Below, piece by piece: positions 9,506-18,787 of a DNA stretch of 64,000 nucleotides. Position numbers and translations under genes: made by a program. The stretch is from Geomonas paludis (GTDB taxonomy: Bacteria > Desulfobacterota > Desulfuromonadia > Geobacterales > Geobacteraceae). The notes below the pieces were generated by a model. The model ran no database searches. It saw only the letters and a list, made by a program, of their open reading frames with translations, and was not told the origin of the DNA. Within the stretch, counting starts at the first letter, position 1; every line of letters starts with the position of its first letter. The stretch is taken from assembly GCF_014193585.1 (NCBI RefSeq), contig NZ_BLXY01000001.1, forward strand, positions 1,111,033 to 1,175,032, given 5' to 3'.

Positions 9506-10339
9506 TTAACTCAACACGCGGTAGATCCTCTCCACGGGGCAGATCGTCTTGAAGCGCTTGCGGGCCGTGCCGAAAAGTGTCTCGGCCTTGCCCAGCACCA
9601 GGTAACCTCCGGGGGAGAGGGCGTCGGCGAAGCTGTTCAGGATCGTTTCCTGCCGCTCCCTCTCGAAATAGATCAGTACGTTGCGACAAAGGATCAGGTC
9701 GCAGGGGTCCCACCCCTGCCGGTGGTTCAGGTCGGCGTGTTCGAAAAGGACCTGGCTGCGCACCTCGTCGCGCAGGCGGTAGCGCCCGCCCTCGGGGATG
9801 AAATGGCGCTCCAGCAGCTCGGCCGGGACCTCCGCCAGCCGGTCCGGGTGGTACAGCGCTTCCCGCGCCTGCTCCAGGATGATGCTGTCCACATCGACCC
9901 CCAGGATGGTGACGCGTCCCGCGTCGACCGCATCGGGGAAGCGCTCCTTCATCAGCAGCGCCAGGGTATAGGGCTCCTCGCCGCCGGCACAACCGACACT
10001 CAGGATCCGGACCTGGTCGCGCCGCTGCAGCAGTTCAGGGAGGATGTCGGCGCCTAATTTTTCGAAGACCGTGGGATTTCTGAAGAAGTGGGAGACGTGA
10101 ATGGTGAGCACCCGGAGCAGGTGGTCCTGCTCGGCCGTGCTCTGGGTGAGCAGTTCGCCGTAGGCCTCAGGTGAGGGGGAGTGGGTGGCGCGGACGCGGA
10201 TGTGGATGCGCCGCTTGACGCATTTGTCCTTGTAGCCGTCCAGGGTGAACCCCGAGCGGGCTTTGAGGATGCGCCCGATGACCTCGAAGGTATCCGGGGC
10301 GATATCCGGTTCGACGCTGCCGGTTATGCCGTTAAGCAT
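9506..10339 (-). CDS. cheR: chemotaxis protein methyltransferase CheR
   Basis: An SAM-dependent methyltransferase of about 277 residues that methylates receptor glutamates. It has the N-terminal all-helical domain ([29 protein letters not shown]) and the Rossmann domain with the SAM site [13 protein letters not shown] and the CRNVLIYF motif. No good Shine-Dalgarno is visible. ATG 10339 is chosen because the family domain begins soon after it. TTG 10387 would add 16 residues. It is the first gene of the che operon. No CheB methylesterase is encoded nearby, so demethylation must be supplied elsewhere or be absent. Confidence 0.9.
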   Translation of the reverse strand: MLNGITGSVEPDIAPDTFEVIGRILKARSGFTLDGYKDKCVKRRIHIRVRATHSPSPEAYGELLTQSTAEQDHLLRVLTIHVSHFFRNPTVFEKLGADILPELLQRRDQVRILSVGCAGGEEPYTLALLMKERFPDAVDAGRVTILGVDVDSIILEQAREALYHPDRLAEVPAELLERHFIPEGGRYRLRDEVRSQVLFEHADLNHRQGWDPCDLILCRNVLIYFERERQETILNSFADALSPGGYLVLGKAETLFGTARKRFKTICPVERIYRVLS

Positions 10340-10489
10340 GTGCCACGCTGCGGGCGTTTGCCGCCGTACGCCTTCTTTCCGGTGCAACCGAGGCCATCTG
10401 AACCCCTAAGCTCGTGAGGATGCTGCCCAAATGGAGAATGGATAGCATAAGTGTGGTTCAACAGTCAATGAGGACGTGCACTTGCGGCA

Positions 10490-10682
10490 AAAAAGGGGGC
10501 GGCGGGGGGGCAAAAATCCCCCCGCCCCTCGCGGGAGGGGGGTAGGGGGTGGGGGTAGACGCCGCATTCGCGCTGACCTAGAGGAAAAGGGGACAGGCTG
10601 GCAAGTTCACCCACCCTCCCGCCTCCGCGGGACGAAGCGCTTCGGCGCGCAGGCCCGTCAAGGGAGGGGGAGGAGGGGTGCG
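10490..10682. repeat. GC-rich palindromic repeat block between cheR and the aminotransferase
   Basis: The 360-bp gap between cheR and the aminotransferase holds no gene. It contains runs of CCCCCGCCCCTCGCGGGAGG and GGAGGGGGAGGAGGGG in inverted arrangement, a relative of the REP-like elements elsewhere in the window. It also has a half arm of the GGGGACAGGC palindrome near 10580. It may insulate or terminate the two leftward units. Confidence 0.6.
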
Positions 10683-10699
10683 GGGGAAGCCGGCCCGGC

Positions 10700-12004
10700 T
10701 TACGAGGCGAGGTAGGCGGCGATGTTCTCGGTCAGGGTGCGGTAGATCTTGCGGCACTCCTCCTCGTCGCGCTCGAGGAGCGTGACCCGGAAGCCCAGAA
10801 GCTCGGTGTTGAAGGAGGAGAGCGGCACCACGCAGATGCCGGTGTGGGCCAGGATGTAGTAGACGAAGCGCTTGTCCGGCGCCACGCCGGGCTGGTTCAC
10901 GATCCCCTCCACCAGGGCGCGGATCTCCGGGTTCTGGATGGGCAGGCTCTGGGTGTGGTTCAAGACGCCCGGCTTGAAGGGGACCGCCATGTAGAAGGCG
11001 CCGTTGGTGCGGTTCACCGACAGCTGCGGGATCCTGGACAGCGCGTCGTACATGATGTTGCTCATCTTCTCGTAACGGCCGATGCGCTCGTTCAGGTAGT
11101 TGTGGTATTCCGGGTGCTTCATGACGGCGGGGAGGCAGCGCTGCGGCAGCGTCGTGGAGCAGACCTCGTTCATCTTGGAGGAGAGGATGGAGTTGACGAA
11201 CTTCTTGAAGCGCGGGTCGCGCTCGCCGTTGTAGACCTCGATCCAGCCGCAGCGCGAGCCGGGCCAGGGAAGTTCCTTGGAGATCCCCTTCATGGCGATG
11301 GCCGGGACCTCGCCGATCACGTCGGAGATGGGGACCGTGTGCTCGCCGTTGTAGACGATGTTGCTGTACACCTCGTCGGCGATCAGGAACAGGTCGTACT
11401 TCTTGGCGATGGCCACGATCTCCTTGAGCACCTCGGGGGGGTAGACCATCCCGGTCGGGTTATCCGGGTTGATGAGCATGATGCCGGAGATCTGCGGGTT
11501 GTACTTGACGTGGCACTCCAGGTCTTCCATGTCGGGATACCAGTTGTCCTCGGGTTTGAGGCGGTAGCAGACCGGGACCGCGTTGGCGTGGGCCGCCTCG
11601 CCGATGGAGTGGGTGGTGTAGGTCGGCGACGGCATCAGCACGCGGCTCTCGGCCCTGAGGTTCCCGTACACCTTGGCGATGGCGTCGCCCAGGCCGTTGA
11701 AGAAGATGATGTCGTCCGGGGTGATCTGCGCGCCGCCCCGCTTGTTGGTGATCTCGCAGATGAACTCGCGGGTCTCCAGGACGCCGCGGGTGGGGCAGTA
11801 GGCGTAGCTCTCGTCGTGCATCGCCTCGGCGGCAACGATCTCCTTCATCCAGAGCGGGATGGTCTCTCCCTTGACGATGGGGTCCCCGATGTTCTCCCAG
11901 TTGATCTTCACCCCGAGGCGCTGCACTTTCTCTGCCACGGTGACGATGTTTCGGATTTCGTAGGTAAGCTCTCCCGCGCCGGGAGCGACTATCTCGTTGC
12001 GCAT
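10700..12004 (-). CDS. class I/II PLP-dependent aminotransferase
   Basis: A fold-type I aminotransferase of 434 residues. The Schiff-base lysine lies in GISKELPWPGSRCGW, the usual SK....GxRxGW pattern. NPDNPTG and DEVYSNIVY are the cofactor and substrate loops. The C-terminal FRVTLLE strand carries the carboxylate-binding arginine. The fold is closest to AspC/AlaT-like enzymes, but the amino-group donor cannot be fixed from sequence. ATG 12004 has AGGGGG upstream. It lies 49 bp beyond a structured RNA ending in a strong terminator hairpin, so it may be controlled by attenuation. Confidence 0.9.
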   Translation of the reverse strand: MRNEIVAPGAGELTYEIRNIVTVAEKVQRLGVKINWENIGDPIVKGETIPLWMKEIVAAEAMHDESYAYCPTRGVLETREFICEITNKRGGAQITPDDIIFFNGLGDAIAKVYGNLRAESRVLMPSPTYTTHSIGEAAHANAVPVCYRLKPEDNWYPDMEDLECHVKYNPQISGIMLINPDNPTGMVYPPEVLKEIVAIAKKYDLFLIADEVYSNIVYNGEHTVPISDVIGEVPAIAMKGISKELPWPGSRCGWIEVYNGERDPRFKKFVNSILSSKMNEVCSTTLPQRCLPAVMKHPEYHNYLNERIGRYEKMSNIMYDALSRIPQLSVNRTNGAFYMAVPFKPGVLNHTQSLPIQNPEIRALVEGIVNQPGVAPDKRFVYYILAHTGICVVPLSSFNTELLGFRVTLLERDEEECRKIYRTLTENIAAYLAS

Positions 12005-12052
12005 TCTTTTCCCCCTGATTGGTATGTATGTGCCGGACTAAAGCGAATTTTG

Positions 12053-12187
12053 TATAAAAAAAGGCCGTGGGGGTCCCCCACGGCCTTCAGTAGAAATCTA
12101 TTTTTCTAATCAGCAGTGGCGGCTCTAGAAGTGTCTGGCCGCTGCTGCCGCGTGGACTGTGCCACGTGATGTAACGTTGTTAGTATA
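12053..12187 (-). ncRNA. candidate structured leader or small RNA upstream of the aminotransferase
   Basis: Reading leftward, a -10-like TATACT (12182-12187) is followed by about 120 bases with consecutive inverted repeats. These are CGTGG/CCACG, then CAGCAGCGGC against GCCGC..CTGCTG, then TAGAAA/TTTCTA, and finally a 13-bp terminator hairpin with a U run. No ORF fits. It could be a free small RNA or an attenuator/riboswitch leader of the aminotransferase. I recognise no known riboswitch consensus. Confidence 0.45.
12054..12087 (-). terminator. intrinsic terminator in front of the aminotransferase
   Basis: A perfect 13-bp inverted repeat (AAGGCCGTGGGGG and its complement, one base between the arms) is followed leftward by a run of seven Ts. 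It sits 50 bp upstream of the aminotransferase ATG, so it ends either a small RNA or an attenuated leader. Confidence 0.85.
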
Positions 12188-12246
12188 CATGACGCCTCAA
12201 ATAACATGCAGGGATATCAATGTCAATGCTTTTTCTGTTTCGGCAG

Positions 12247-12810
12247 CTACTTCAGCGAGACGGTGAGCCTGCCGTCGGGGTCGCGCCAGCGCAGCCACCC
12301 GGCCGGCGCTTCCACCCTTGCCCACTCCTTTTCCACCTCCAGGACCCTGAACTCCCGGTCCCGGGAGAGCGGCGCTGCGGGGCTCGCCTCGCCGCCGGGC
12401 GCCAGCCGCAGCTGGTACCACTCCTTCTTCAGGCCCGGGAGCAGGCGCACCGTGCGTCCGGGGAGGAAGTCGCGCCACTCGCGGTACTCCCAGCCGCGCG
12501 CCTTTTCCAGCCACCCCTGGCGTCCCGCCTCGTCCAGCGCCACCCTGACCCAGTCGCCGCGCCGCTCGCTCGCCGCCACAAGCGGCTCCGCGTCGTCCCC
12601 GGAGAGCCGCGGCAGGGCCTGCGCCGTGGTCTCGGCGACCCGCTGCACACCCGGCTCCTGGTACAGCGCCAGGCTCTCCGGCTGCCACCCCGCCCCCTGT
12701 CTGAGGATCAGCACTGCGCACCCGCTGTACGGGCGCGGCGCGGGGAGGGCGGCCAGGGCCGCCGAACCGGCGCCGGCCAGGAGCAGGACGCCGATCAGAA
12801 ACGCTCTCAC
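12247..12810 (-). CDS. secreted SH3-like domain protein
   Basis: A 187-residue protein with an N-terminal signal or anchor (RAFLIGVLLLAGAGSAALA). Two SH3-like beta modules follow (about residues 45-100 and 105-180), with repeated patterns of the type GDWVRVAL...GWLEK and KEWARVEAPAGWLRW. Such domains often bind cell-wall peptides, but the target is unknown. GTG 12810 overlaps the stop of the VOC gene by four bases (GTGA), indicating translational coupling. The longer frame to 12870 would lie inside that gene. Confidence 0.7.
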   Translation of the reverse strand: MRAFLIGVLLLAGAGSAALAALPAPRPYSGCAVLILRQGAGWQPESLALYQEPGVQRVAETTAQALPRLSGDDAEPLVAASERRGDWVRVALDEAGRQGWLEKARGWEYREWRDFLPGRTVRLLPGLKKEWYQLRLAPGGEASPAAPLSRDREFRVLEVEKEWARVEAPAGWLRWRDPDGRLTVSLK

Positions 12811-13160
12811 ATCTCCACCAGGGCGAACTCGTTGCCGTCCGGGTCGGCGACAACCGCCATTTTGCCCCACGGGCTCTTCTCCAGGGGCTCGGTGAAGCGG
12901 ACCCCTTCGCGGGTGAGCCGGGTGTAGAGCTCTTCCAGGTCCTTTACGGTGAAGGTGATGCCGGTGTGGCGTCCCACCAGCTTCTGCGCCGCCTCGTGCA
13001 TGGCCAGCGACACCCCCAGGGCGGTCCCCTCGGCCGGGAGGAACTCCATCATGTACTCGGTCTCCTGCCCGGCGGCAAGACCCAGCTGTTCCCGGTAAAA
13101 ACGGCGCGCGGCCTTGATGTCCTTGACAAATACAACAATATTCTTAATTTTTTCTACCAT
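12807..13160 (-). CDS. VOC (glyoxalase/bleomycin-resistance) family protein
   Basis: A 117-residue single-domain VOC protein built from two beta-alpha-beta-beta-beta modules. It begins IKNIVVFVKDIKAARRFYREQLGL and ends DPDGNEFALVEM. Metal-ligand positions are only partly recognisable, so an enzymatic role is uncertain. ATG 13160 has AAGGTGG five bases upstream. Earlier in-frame starts are ignored. Confidence 0.85.
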   Translation of the reverse strand: MVEKIKNIVVFVKDIKAARRFYREQLGLAAGQETEYMMEFLPAEGTALGVSLAMHEAAQKLVGRHTGITFTVKDLEELYTRLTREGVRFTEPLEKSPWGKMAVVADPDGNEFALVEM

Positions 13161-13278
13161 GAAAACCACCTTGAGTGATATGTTGTGACAGCGTTCTAAT
13201 ACATAGCAGAGTGGGCGGGCGCTGGCAAGGCTATTCAGTCGCCGGACGGCGGCGGGACGCCCCTTGCAGGAGGGATCC

Positions 13279-14880
13279 GTGACGCAGCAATTCAAACCCA
13301 GGGAGGTCTACGTCGCCTCCTCGTATGCGGCGCCGGTGGGGCGCTACAACGGCCGGGAGCGCGAGGCGCTCTCCTTTCTGGAGATGGCGGAAAAGGCCGG
13401 CGAGGTCTTCGCCGGGAGCCGCATCCGCCGCTCCGAGGTAGGCGCCGTCGTGGTCGGGTGCCAGAACCCGGTCGCCTTCTCCGGGGTGGACAACACCGCG
13501 GCCAAGATCGCCGGGGTGCTCGGCATCTCGGGGGCCAAGTCGGTGCTGATCGACACGGCCTCCTCCTCCGGCGCCTCGGCCCTCGAGTACGCCTACCTGC
13601 AGATCGCCTCCGGGCGCTGCGACCACGTGCTCGCCATCGGCATCCAGAAGATGAGCGACGTCTCCACCGGTCAGGCGACCCGCATCGTCGCCGGCGTCAT
13701 CGACAAGGACGAGGCCGAGTTCGGGCTCTCCATGCCCGCCTGCGGGGCGCTGGTGGCGCGCTCGCTGATCGAGCGGCTGAAGCTCTCCAGCGAGGAGTGG
13801 ACCGCCTTCTCCGCCCTGTTGACCCAGCGCGCGCACCGCTTCGCCGCGAGAAACCCGGACGCCCACCTCAGTTTCGAGATCCCGCTCGAGGAGTACTACC
13901 GCCAGATCGTCACCGGCAAGAACTACCGCTACTGGTGGCCGCTGCGCTACCACGACTTCTGCCCCATGTCCGACGGGGTGGCCGCCGTGCTCCTCTCCGC
14001 CACGCCGCACGAGGTGGTCGTCTCCGGGGTGGGCAGCGCCACCGACATCCCCACCATCGCCGACCGTCCCTACTTCCACAGCTTCCCCGCCACCGTGCGC
14101 GCCGCCGCCGAGGCCTACGCCATGGCCGGCATCAGGAAGATCACCGACTTCGCCGGCAAGATCCACGTCAACATGCACGACCCCTTCAACGGCTTCGGCC
14201 CCATCAACATGGTGGACCTGGGCTTCGTGCCCCGGCGCCGCATCCTCGAGGCGCTTTTGAACGACGAGCTGACCGGCGAGTTCGGCAGCTTCCCCACCAA
14301 CATCACCGGCGGCTTGAAGGGGCGCGGCCACCCGCTGGGGGCCACCGGCATGATCCAGATCGTCGAGAACCACCGCCTGATCACCGGCGGCAGGTTCCAG
14401 ATGGGGCTGGCCCACTCCATCGGCGGCCCGATCAACAACAACGTGGTCACCCTCCTGGAGCGCACCAGCCACTACCGGCAGCGCTCCCGCCCCGAGCTCT
14501 CCCCCTGGGGACTGCCGCCGCTGGGGCGCATGAAGCCCAAGAACCTGAGCGTCAACGAACTGTTGAACGGCGAACCGGTGCAGGGACGCTTCGTCGCCGC
14601 CACCACCCGCTTCGACTTCAAGACCGGCGACCCGGAGGGGATCATCCTGATCGTCTCCTGCCTGGCCCATGGCCAGCGCCACTCCTTCCTGTTCGGCGTG
14701 GGGGGCGAGCACTACGCCGGGATCGTGCAGTTGAAATCCGGTGAGCCGGTGAGCCTGGAGAAAAGCGGCGAGGAGATCCTGGTGAACCGCATCCCGGTCC
14801 GGAAGTTCTACCGGCGCACCATGGACGGCGTGCTGGAACTGGCCGGCAGCGGCTGGAAGAAGCTCACCGGCAACGGCTAG
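13279..14880 (+). CDS. thiolase-fold protein lacking the catalytic cysteines, with C-terminal OB-like domain
   Basis: A 533-residue protein with a thiolase domain (residues 8 to about 405) and a C-terminal extension resembling DUF35/OB-fold partners of thiolases. GHPLGATG, holding the catalytic His, is intact. The nucleophile motif CASG is replaced by TASSSGASAL (Ser95), and the second catalytic cysteine region reads AHSIGGPINNN. Condensing or cleaving activity is therefore unlikely in the usual form. GTG 13279 has AGGAGGG four bases upstream. It is divergent from the VOC gene. I infer a lipid or CoA-related binding role. Confidence 0.75.
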   Translation: MTQQFKPREVYVASSYAAPVGRYNGREREALSFLEMAEKAGEVFAGSRIRRSEVGAVVVGCQNPVAFSGVDNTAAKIAGVLGISGAKSVLIDTASSSGASALEYAYLQIASGRCDHVLAIGIQKMSDVSTGQATRIVAGVIDKDEAEFGLSMPACGALVARSLIERLKLSSEEWTAFSALLTQRAHRFAARNPDAHLSFEIPLEEYYRQIVTGKNYRYWWPLRYHDFCPMSDGVAAVLLSATPHEVVVSGVGSATDIPTIADRPYFHSFPATVRAAAEAYAMAGIRKITDFAGKIHVNMHDPFNGFGPINMVDLGFVPRRRILEALLNDELTGEFGSFPTNITGGLKGRGHPLGATGMIQIVENHRLITGGRFQMGLAHSIGGPINNNVVTLLERTSHYRQRSRPELSPWGLPPLGRMKPKNLSVNELLNGEPVQGRFVAATTRFDFKTGDPEGIILIVSCLAHGQRHSFLFGVGGEHYAGIVQLKSGEPVSLEKSGEEILVNRIPVRKFYRRTMDGVLELAGSGWKKLTGNG

Positions 14881-14972
14881 CGGGTTTGCCTTGACAGGGG
14901 ACGCGGGATCGGTATAGTAGCCGCCGGCCCGGGCGCCCCGGGCGAGACGGTTAAGTAAGGAGCACGCGCAAC

Positions 14973-15134
14973 ATGACCCTGCTGTTCAAGATCCTGGGCG
15001 TCATCTTCGCCCTTTTCATCGTGCTGTTCGTTTTCATCGTGATCGAGGAATCCTTCCTGGGCGGTCGCCGCAGAAGGAACCTGGAGCGCAAGGCGCGGGC
15101 CGAGCAGGCCGCCCGGGATGAGGAAATCAAGTAG
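14973..15134 (+). CDS. small single-pass membrane protein
   Basis: A 53-residue ORF beginning MTLLFKILGVIFALFIVLFV. One hydrophobic helix (residues 3-25) is followed by a basic tail rich in Arg, Lys and Ala. AAGGAG lies ten bases before ATG 14973. It follows the thiolase-fold gene by 92 bp. I recognise no family. Confidence 0.6.
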   Translation: MTLLFKILGVIFALFIVLFVFIVIEESFLGGRRRRNLERKARAEQAARDEEIK

Positions 15135-15159
15135 GTCGTACCCTGCCGGCGGTGGGGTT

Positions 15160-15310
15160 CCCCCTCGCCCTCCGGGCCTCCGCCCACCGAAGGGCTTTGG
15201 TCCGCAGGCGGGAGAGGGGCAGGGGTGAGGGCGCCGCCGTGAGCAGGATACCCCTTGGTGGCACCTCCCTCACCCGCCCTTCGGGCACCCTCTCCCGGGG
15301 GGGAGAGGGT
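15160..15310. repeat. REP-like dispersed palindromic element, copy 2
   Basis: Inverted GC-rich modules with CCCTCACCC / GGGTGAGGG and CTCTCCC / GGGAGAG cores. The right half matches the copies near 1330, 34680 and 48650, while the left half is more diverged. It occupies most of the 258-bp gap between the small membrane protein and the flavodoxin-like gene. Confidence 0.75.
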
Positions 15311-15392
15311 ACTGGGGGTACTTCTCCCTCCTTCCGGGAGGCGATTAGCTGGAGTGCCAGGGGTACACGGTTTTGCGGAAGTTGGAGGCGTT

Positions 15393-16004
15393 ATGGGCAA
15401 CGCGCTGAAGGTGGTCGCCATCGTGGGGAGCTACCGCAAGGGGGGCATGGTCGACCAGGTCGTGGACGAAGTGCTCGCCGGCGCCGCCCAGGCGGGCGCG
15501 CAGGTGCACAAGGTCTACCTCCTGGACACCCACGTCGAGTTCTGCACCAACTGCCGGCTCTGCACCCAGGAGCCCGGCAGGGCGCGCGGCATCTGCCCGG
15601 TGGCCGACGAGATGGCGCGGCTGCTCGACCTGGTGGAGGGGTGCCAGGCGCTGGTGCTGGCCTCGCCCACCAACTTCGGCTCGGTCACGGCGCTCACCAA
15701 GCGTTTCGTGGAGCGGCTGGTCTGCTACGCCTACTGGCCCTGGGGGGTACCCGCTCCCAAGGTGCGCAGCAATGAGAAGCCCAGGCGGGCGGTGCTGGTG
15801 GCGGCGAGCGCGGCGCCGGGATTGCTGGCGCGGCTGTTCACGCCGGTAGTGAAGACGCTCAGGCAGAGCGCGGAACTGCTCGGGGCTCGTTGCGTGGGGA
15901 CGATCTTCGTGGGACTGGCGGCGAAAGAAGAGCGCCAGGGCGCGGGGCGGCGGGTGCTGGACAAGGCGCGCCTCATGGGACAAACCCTGGTGACGGGGCG
16001 GTAG
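15393..16004 (+). CDS. flavodoxin/NADPH-dependent FMN reductase family protein
   Basis: A 203-residue flavodoxin-fold protein. VVAIVGSYRKGGMVDQVVDEVL is the FMN phosphate loop, and ASPTNFGSVTALTKRFVER matches the second FMN segment. A cysteine cluster, CTNCRLCTQEPGRARGIC, is typical of the iron-sulfur flavoprotein-like and multimeric flavodoxin families, so an Fe-S centre is possible. A hydrophobic stretch lies near residue 145. ATG 15393 has GGAGG four bases upstream. Confidence 0.8.
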   Translation: MGNALKVVAIVGSYRKGGMVDQVVDEVLAGAAQAGAQVHKVYLLDTHVEFCTNCRLCTQEPGRARGICPVADEMARLLDLVEGCQALVLASPTNFGSVTALTKRFVERLVCYAYWPWGVPAPKVRSNEKPRRAVLVAASAAPGLLARLFTPVVKTLRQSAELLGARCVGTIFVGLAAKEERQGAGRRVLDKARLMGQTLVTGR

Positions 16005-16043
16005 CCTGGTACGGGCGAGGTTGTGCGCGACGTGACAGGTTGA

Positions 16044-16250
16044 CTAACGGGGAGACGCCATGGTGAAGCCGTCCTCGCGCCCCCAGAGGCGGCGCGGGCG
16101 CCTGCTCTGCACGCGGGGCGAGTCGGCGCGTCCGCTGGCCAGAAGGTGCGGCAGGGCGGCTGCGGCGGCTGCGGCGGCAAGCAGGGCCACCGGGCGCGGG
16201 TTATATGCTGCGTTGATTGTCATCGGTGCTGCCACTGCTTTGGGCGTCAT
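16044..16250 (-). CDS. possible small protein with Ala-rich hydrophobic segment
   Basis: A 68-residue ORF with a strong AGGAGG five bases before ATG 16250 and C-rich third codon positions. It has a hydrophobic run (VALLAAAAAAAALPHLLA, residues 22-39) and a basic C-terminus. An ORF on the opposite strand covers the same DNA (16060-16311) with a weaker ribosome binding site and unnatural codon use. No family is recognised. Confidence 0.35.
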   Translation of the reverse strand: MTPKAVAAPMTINAAYNPRPVALLAAAAAAAALPHLLASGRADSPRVQSRRPRRLWGREDGFTMASPR

Positions 16251-16457
16251 GTTTTCCTCCTGCTGCGACCTGCGAACCTTGCTGCAAGCAAGAGACGTTC
16301 CCTGCCGGTAACCACCCGATATTGCTCAACCAGGCCCGGCGAAAACGGCTTTTTTGACCGTCGTATTTTTGACTTTGGCCCCTGCGGCGGCGGAATTTTG
16401 ACTCGCGGCGGCGCCGGCCGGTGCGCCGGGAGCCCTCCCTCCCTCATGAGTATGTCG

Positions 16458-16487
16458 TTGATTTTTCCCTAATACCTTTAGTATAGT
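16458..16487 (+). promoter_or_regulatory. sigma-70-type promoter for def-fmt-DUF116
   Basis: TTGATT (16458-16463) and TATAGT (16482-16487) are separated by 18 bases, 35 bp upstream of the def start. The surrounding DNA is AT-rich relative to the genome. Confidence 0.65.
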
Positions 16488-16521
16488 GACCCGGATAGCC
16501 CTAAAGCCAAAGGAAGGACTT

Positions 16522-17036
16522 ATGGTACGAAAAATACTGACCTATCCGGACCCGGAGCTGAAGAAGCGCTCCCTGCCGGTTACCGTGATCACTGACAAGA
16601 CCCGCGAACTGGTGCGGGACATGGCCGAAACCATGTACGATGCCCCCGGCGTCGGCCTGGCCGCCCCGCAGATCGGGGTGCACCAGCGCGTCGTGGTGAT
16701 CGACGTCTCGGGCCAGGACGAGAACCCCGAGCTGATCGTCGCCATCAACCCGGAGATCGTCCACGCCGAAGGCGAGGCGTACGAGGAGGAGGGGTGCCTG
16801 TCGGTGCCCAAGTTCTCCGCCAACGTGCGGCGCCACGCCCGCGTGGTGGTGAAGATGCTCAACCTCGACGGCGAGGAGGTGGTGATCCGCGCCGACGACC
16901 TGTTGGCCATTGCCTTCCAGCACGAGATCGACCACCTGGACGGCGTCCTCTTCATAGACCACCTCTCCCCGCTCAAGAAGGGGATCTTCCGCAAGCGCTA
17001 CCAGCGCGCCCAGGAAGAGGCAAAGGAGCAACATCG

Positions 17037-17040
<4 letters not shown>
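16522..17040 (+). CDS. def: peptide deformylase
   Basis: A 172-residue metalloenzyme that removes the N-formyl group from nascent proteins. All three family motifs are present: GVGLAAPQIG, EGCLSV and HEIDHLDG. The Cys and two His residues bind the metal, and the Glu of HEIDH is catalytic. ATG 16522 with AAGGAAGG upstream is preferred to the frame start at 16486. The stop overlaps the fmt start by four bases (ATGA), the classic def-fmt arrangement. Confidence 0.97.
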
Positions 17041-17982
<942 letters not shown>

Positions 17983-17993
<11 letters not shown>

Positions 17994-18753
17994 GGGGGCC
18001 TACCAGAAGCCGCCCCAGAAGCGGCTCTTCGTGGCCCTGATGGGGGTGACCTGCCTGTTGGTGGTGGGGCTCATCTACCTGGGGTGGTACATCCCGACCA
18101 TGGGGCTGGCCAACATCCACCCGGACCTGCCGCGCGTGGTGGGGATGCTCTTCGCCGTCCTCTCCGGCATAGCGGTGCTCGGCACCGCCCTGTTGGTGCT
18201 CACCACCGCGCTGGGCAAGGACATCCTCGGCACGAAGTTCATGCGCGGCGTGGTGATCAAGTTCCTGCTCCCGCTCATCGAACAGATCGGCAAGCTGTGC
18301 GGCATCTCCAAGGACACCATCCGCCAGTCCTTCGTGGCCATGAACAACTCCCTGGTGGTCTCGCAGCGCCTGAAGATCAACGCCGATCGGATCCTGATCC
18401 TGCTTCCCCACTGCCTGCAACTGGCCGAGTGCGAGATCAAGGTGACCGGCGAGATCGACAAGTGCCTGCGCTGCGGCCGCTGCGACATCATGGGGCTCGC
18501 CGACCTGGCCCGCAAGTATAAGGTCGACATCTCGGTGGCGACCGGCGGCACCCTGGCGCGCAAGGTGATCATCGAGAAGCGCCCCAAGCTGGTCCTGGCC
18601 GTCGCCTGCGAGCGTGACCTCACCTCCGGCATCAAGGACTGCTACCCCCTCCCGGTGATCGGGGTGCTCAACGACCGCCCCTTCGGCCCCTGCTTCAACA
18701 CCCGCGTCGACGTCGACAAGATCGACGCCGCGCTCCGCTCGGTGCTGGCCTAG
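17983..18753 (+). CDS. DUF116 membrane protein
   Basis: A 256-residue protein of the DUF116 family. Two transmembrane helices (about residues 17-37 and 52-78) precede a cytoplasmic domain with a CLRCGRCDIMGL motif and further conserved cysteines (ACERDL, DCYPLP, GPCFNT), consistent with metal or Fe-S binding. The start is TTG 17983, with AAGGA eight bases upstream and an 11-bp overlap with fmt. The def-fmt-DUF116 linkage suggests co-expression with translation start genes. The family's function is unknown. Confidence 0.8.
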
Positions 18754-18787
18754 CCGCCGCGCCGGACCTCCAGCCGCAGAGTCCGCC

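Noticed and set aside
16060..16311. 83-codon plus-strand ORF opposite the small minus-strand ORF
   Set aside because: It has a weaker ribosome binding site, many rare Arg codons and no domain. The minus-strand ORF is a better, though still weak, candidate.
16247..16447. 66-codon minus-strand ORF upstream of the small Ala-rich ORF
   Set aside because: It has Pro/Arg-rich low-complexity translation and no convincing start signal, and it lies in the promoter-proximal gap before def.
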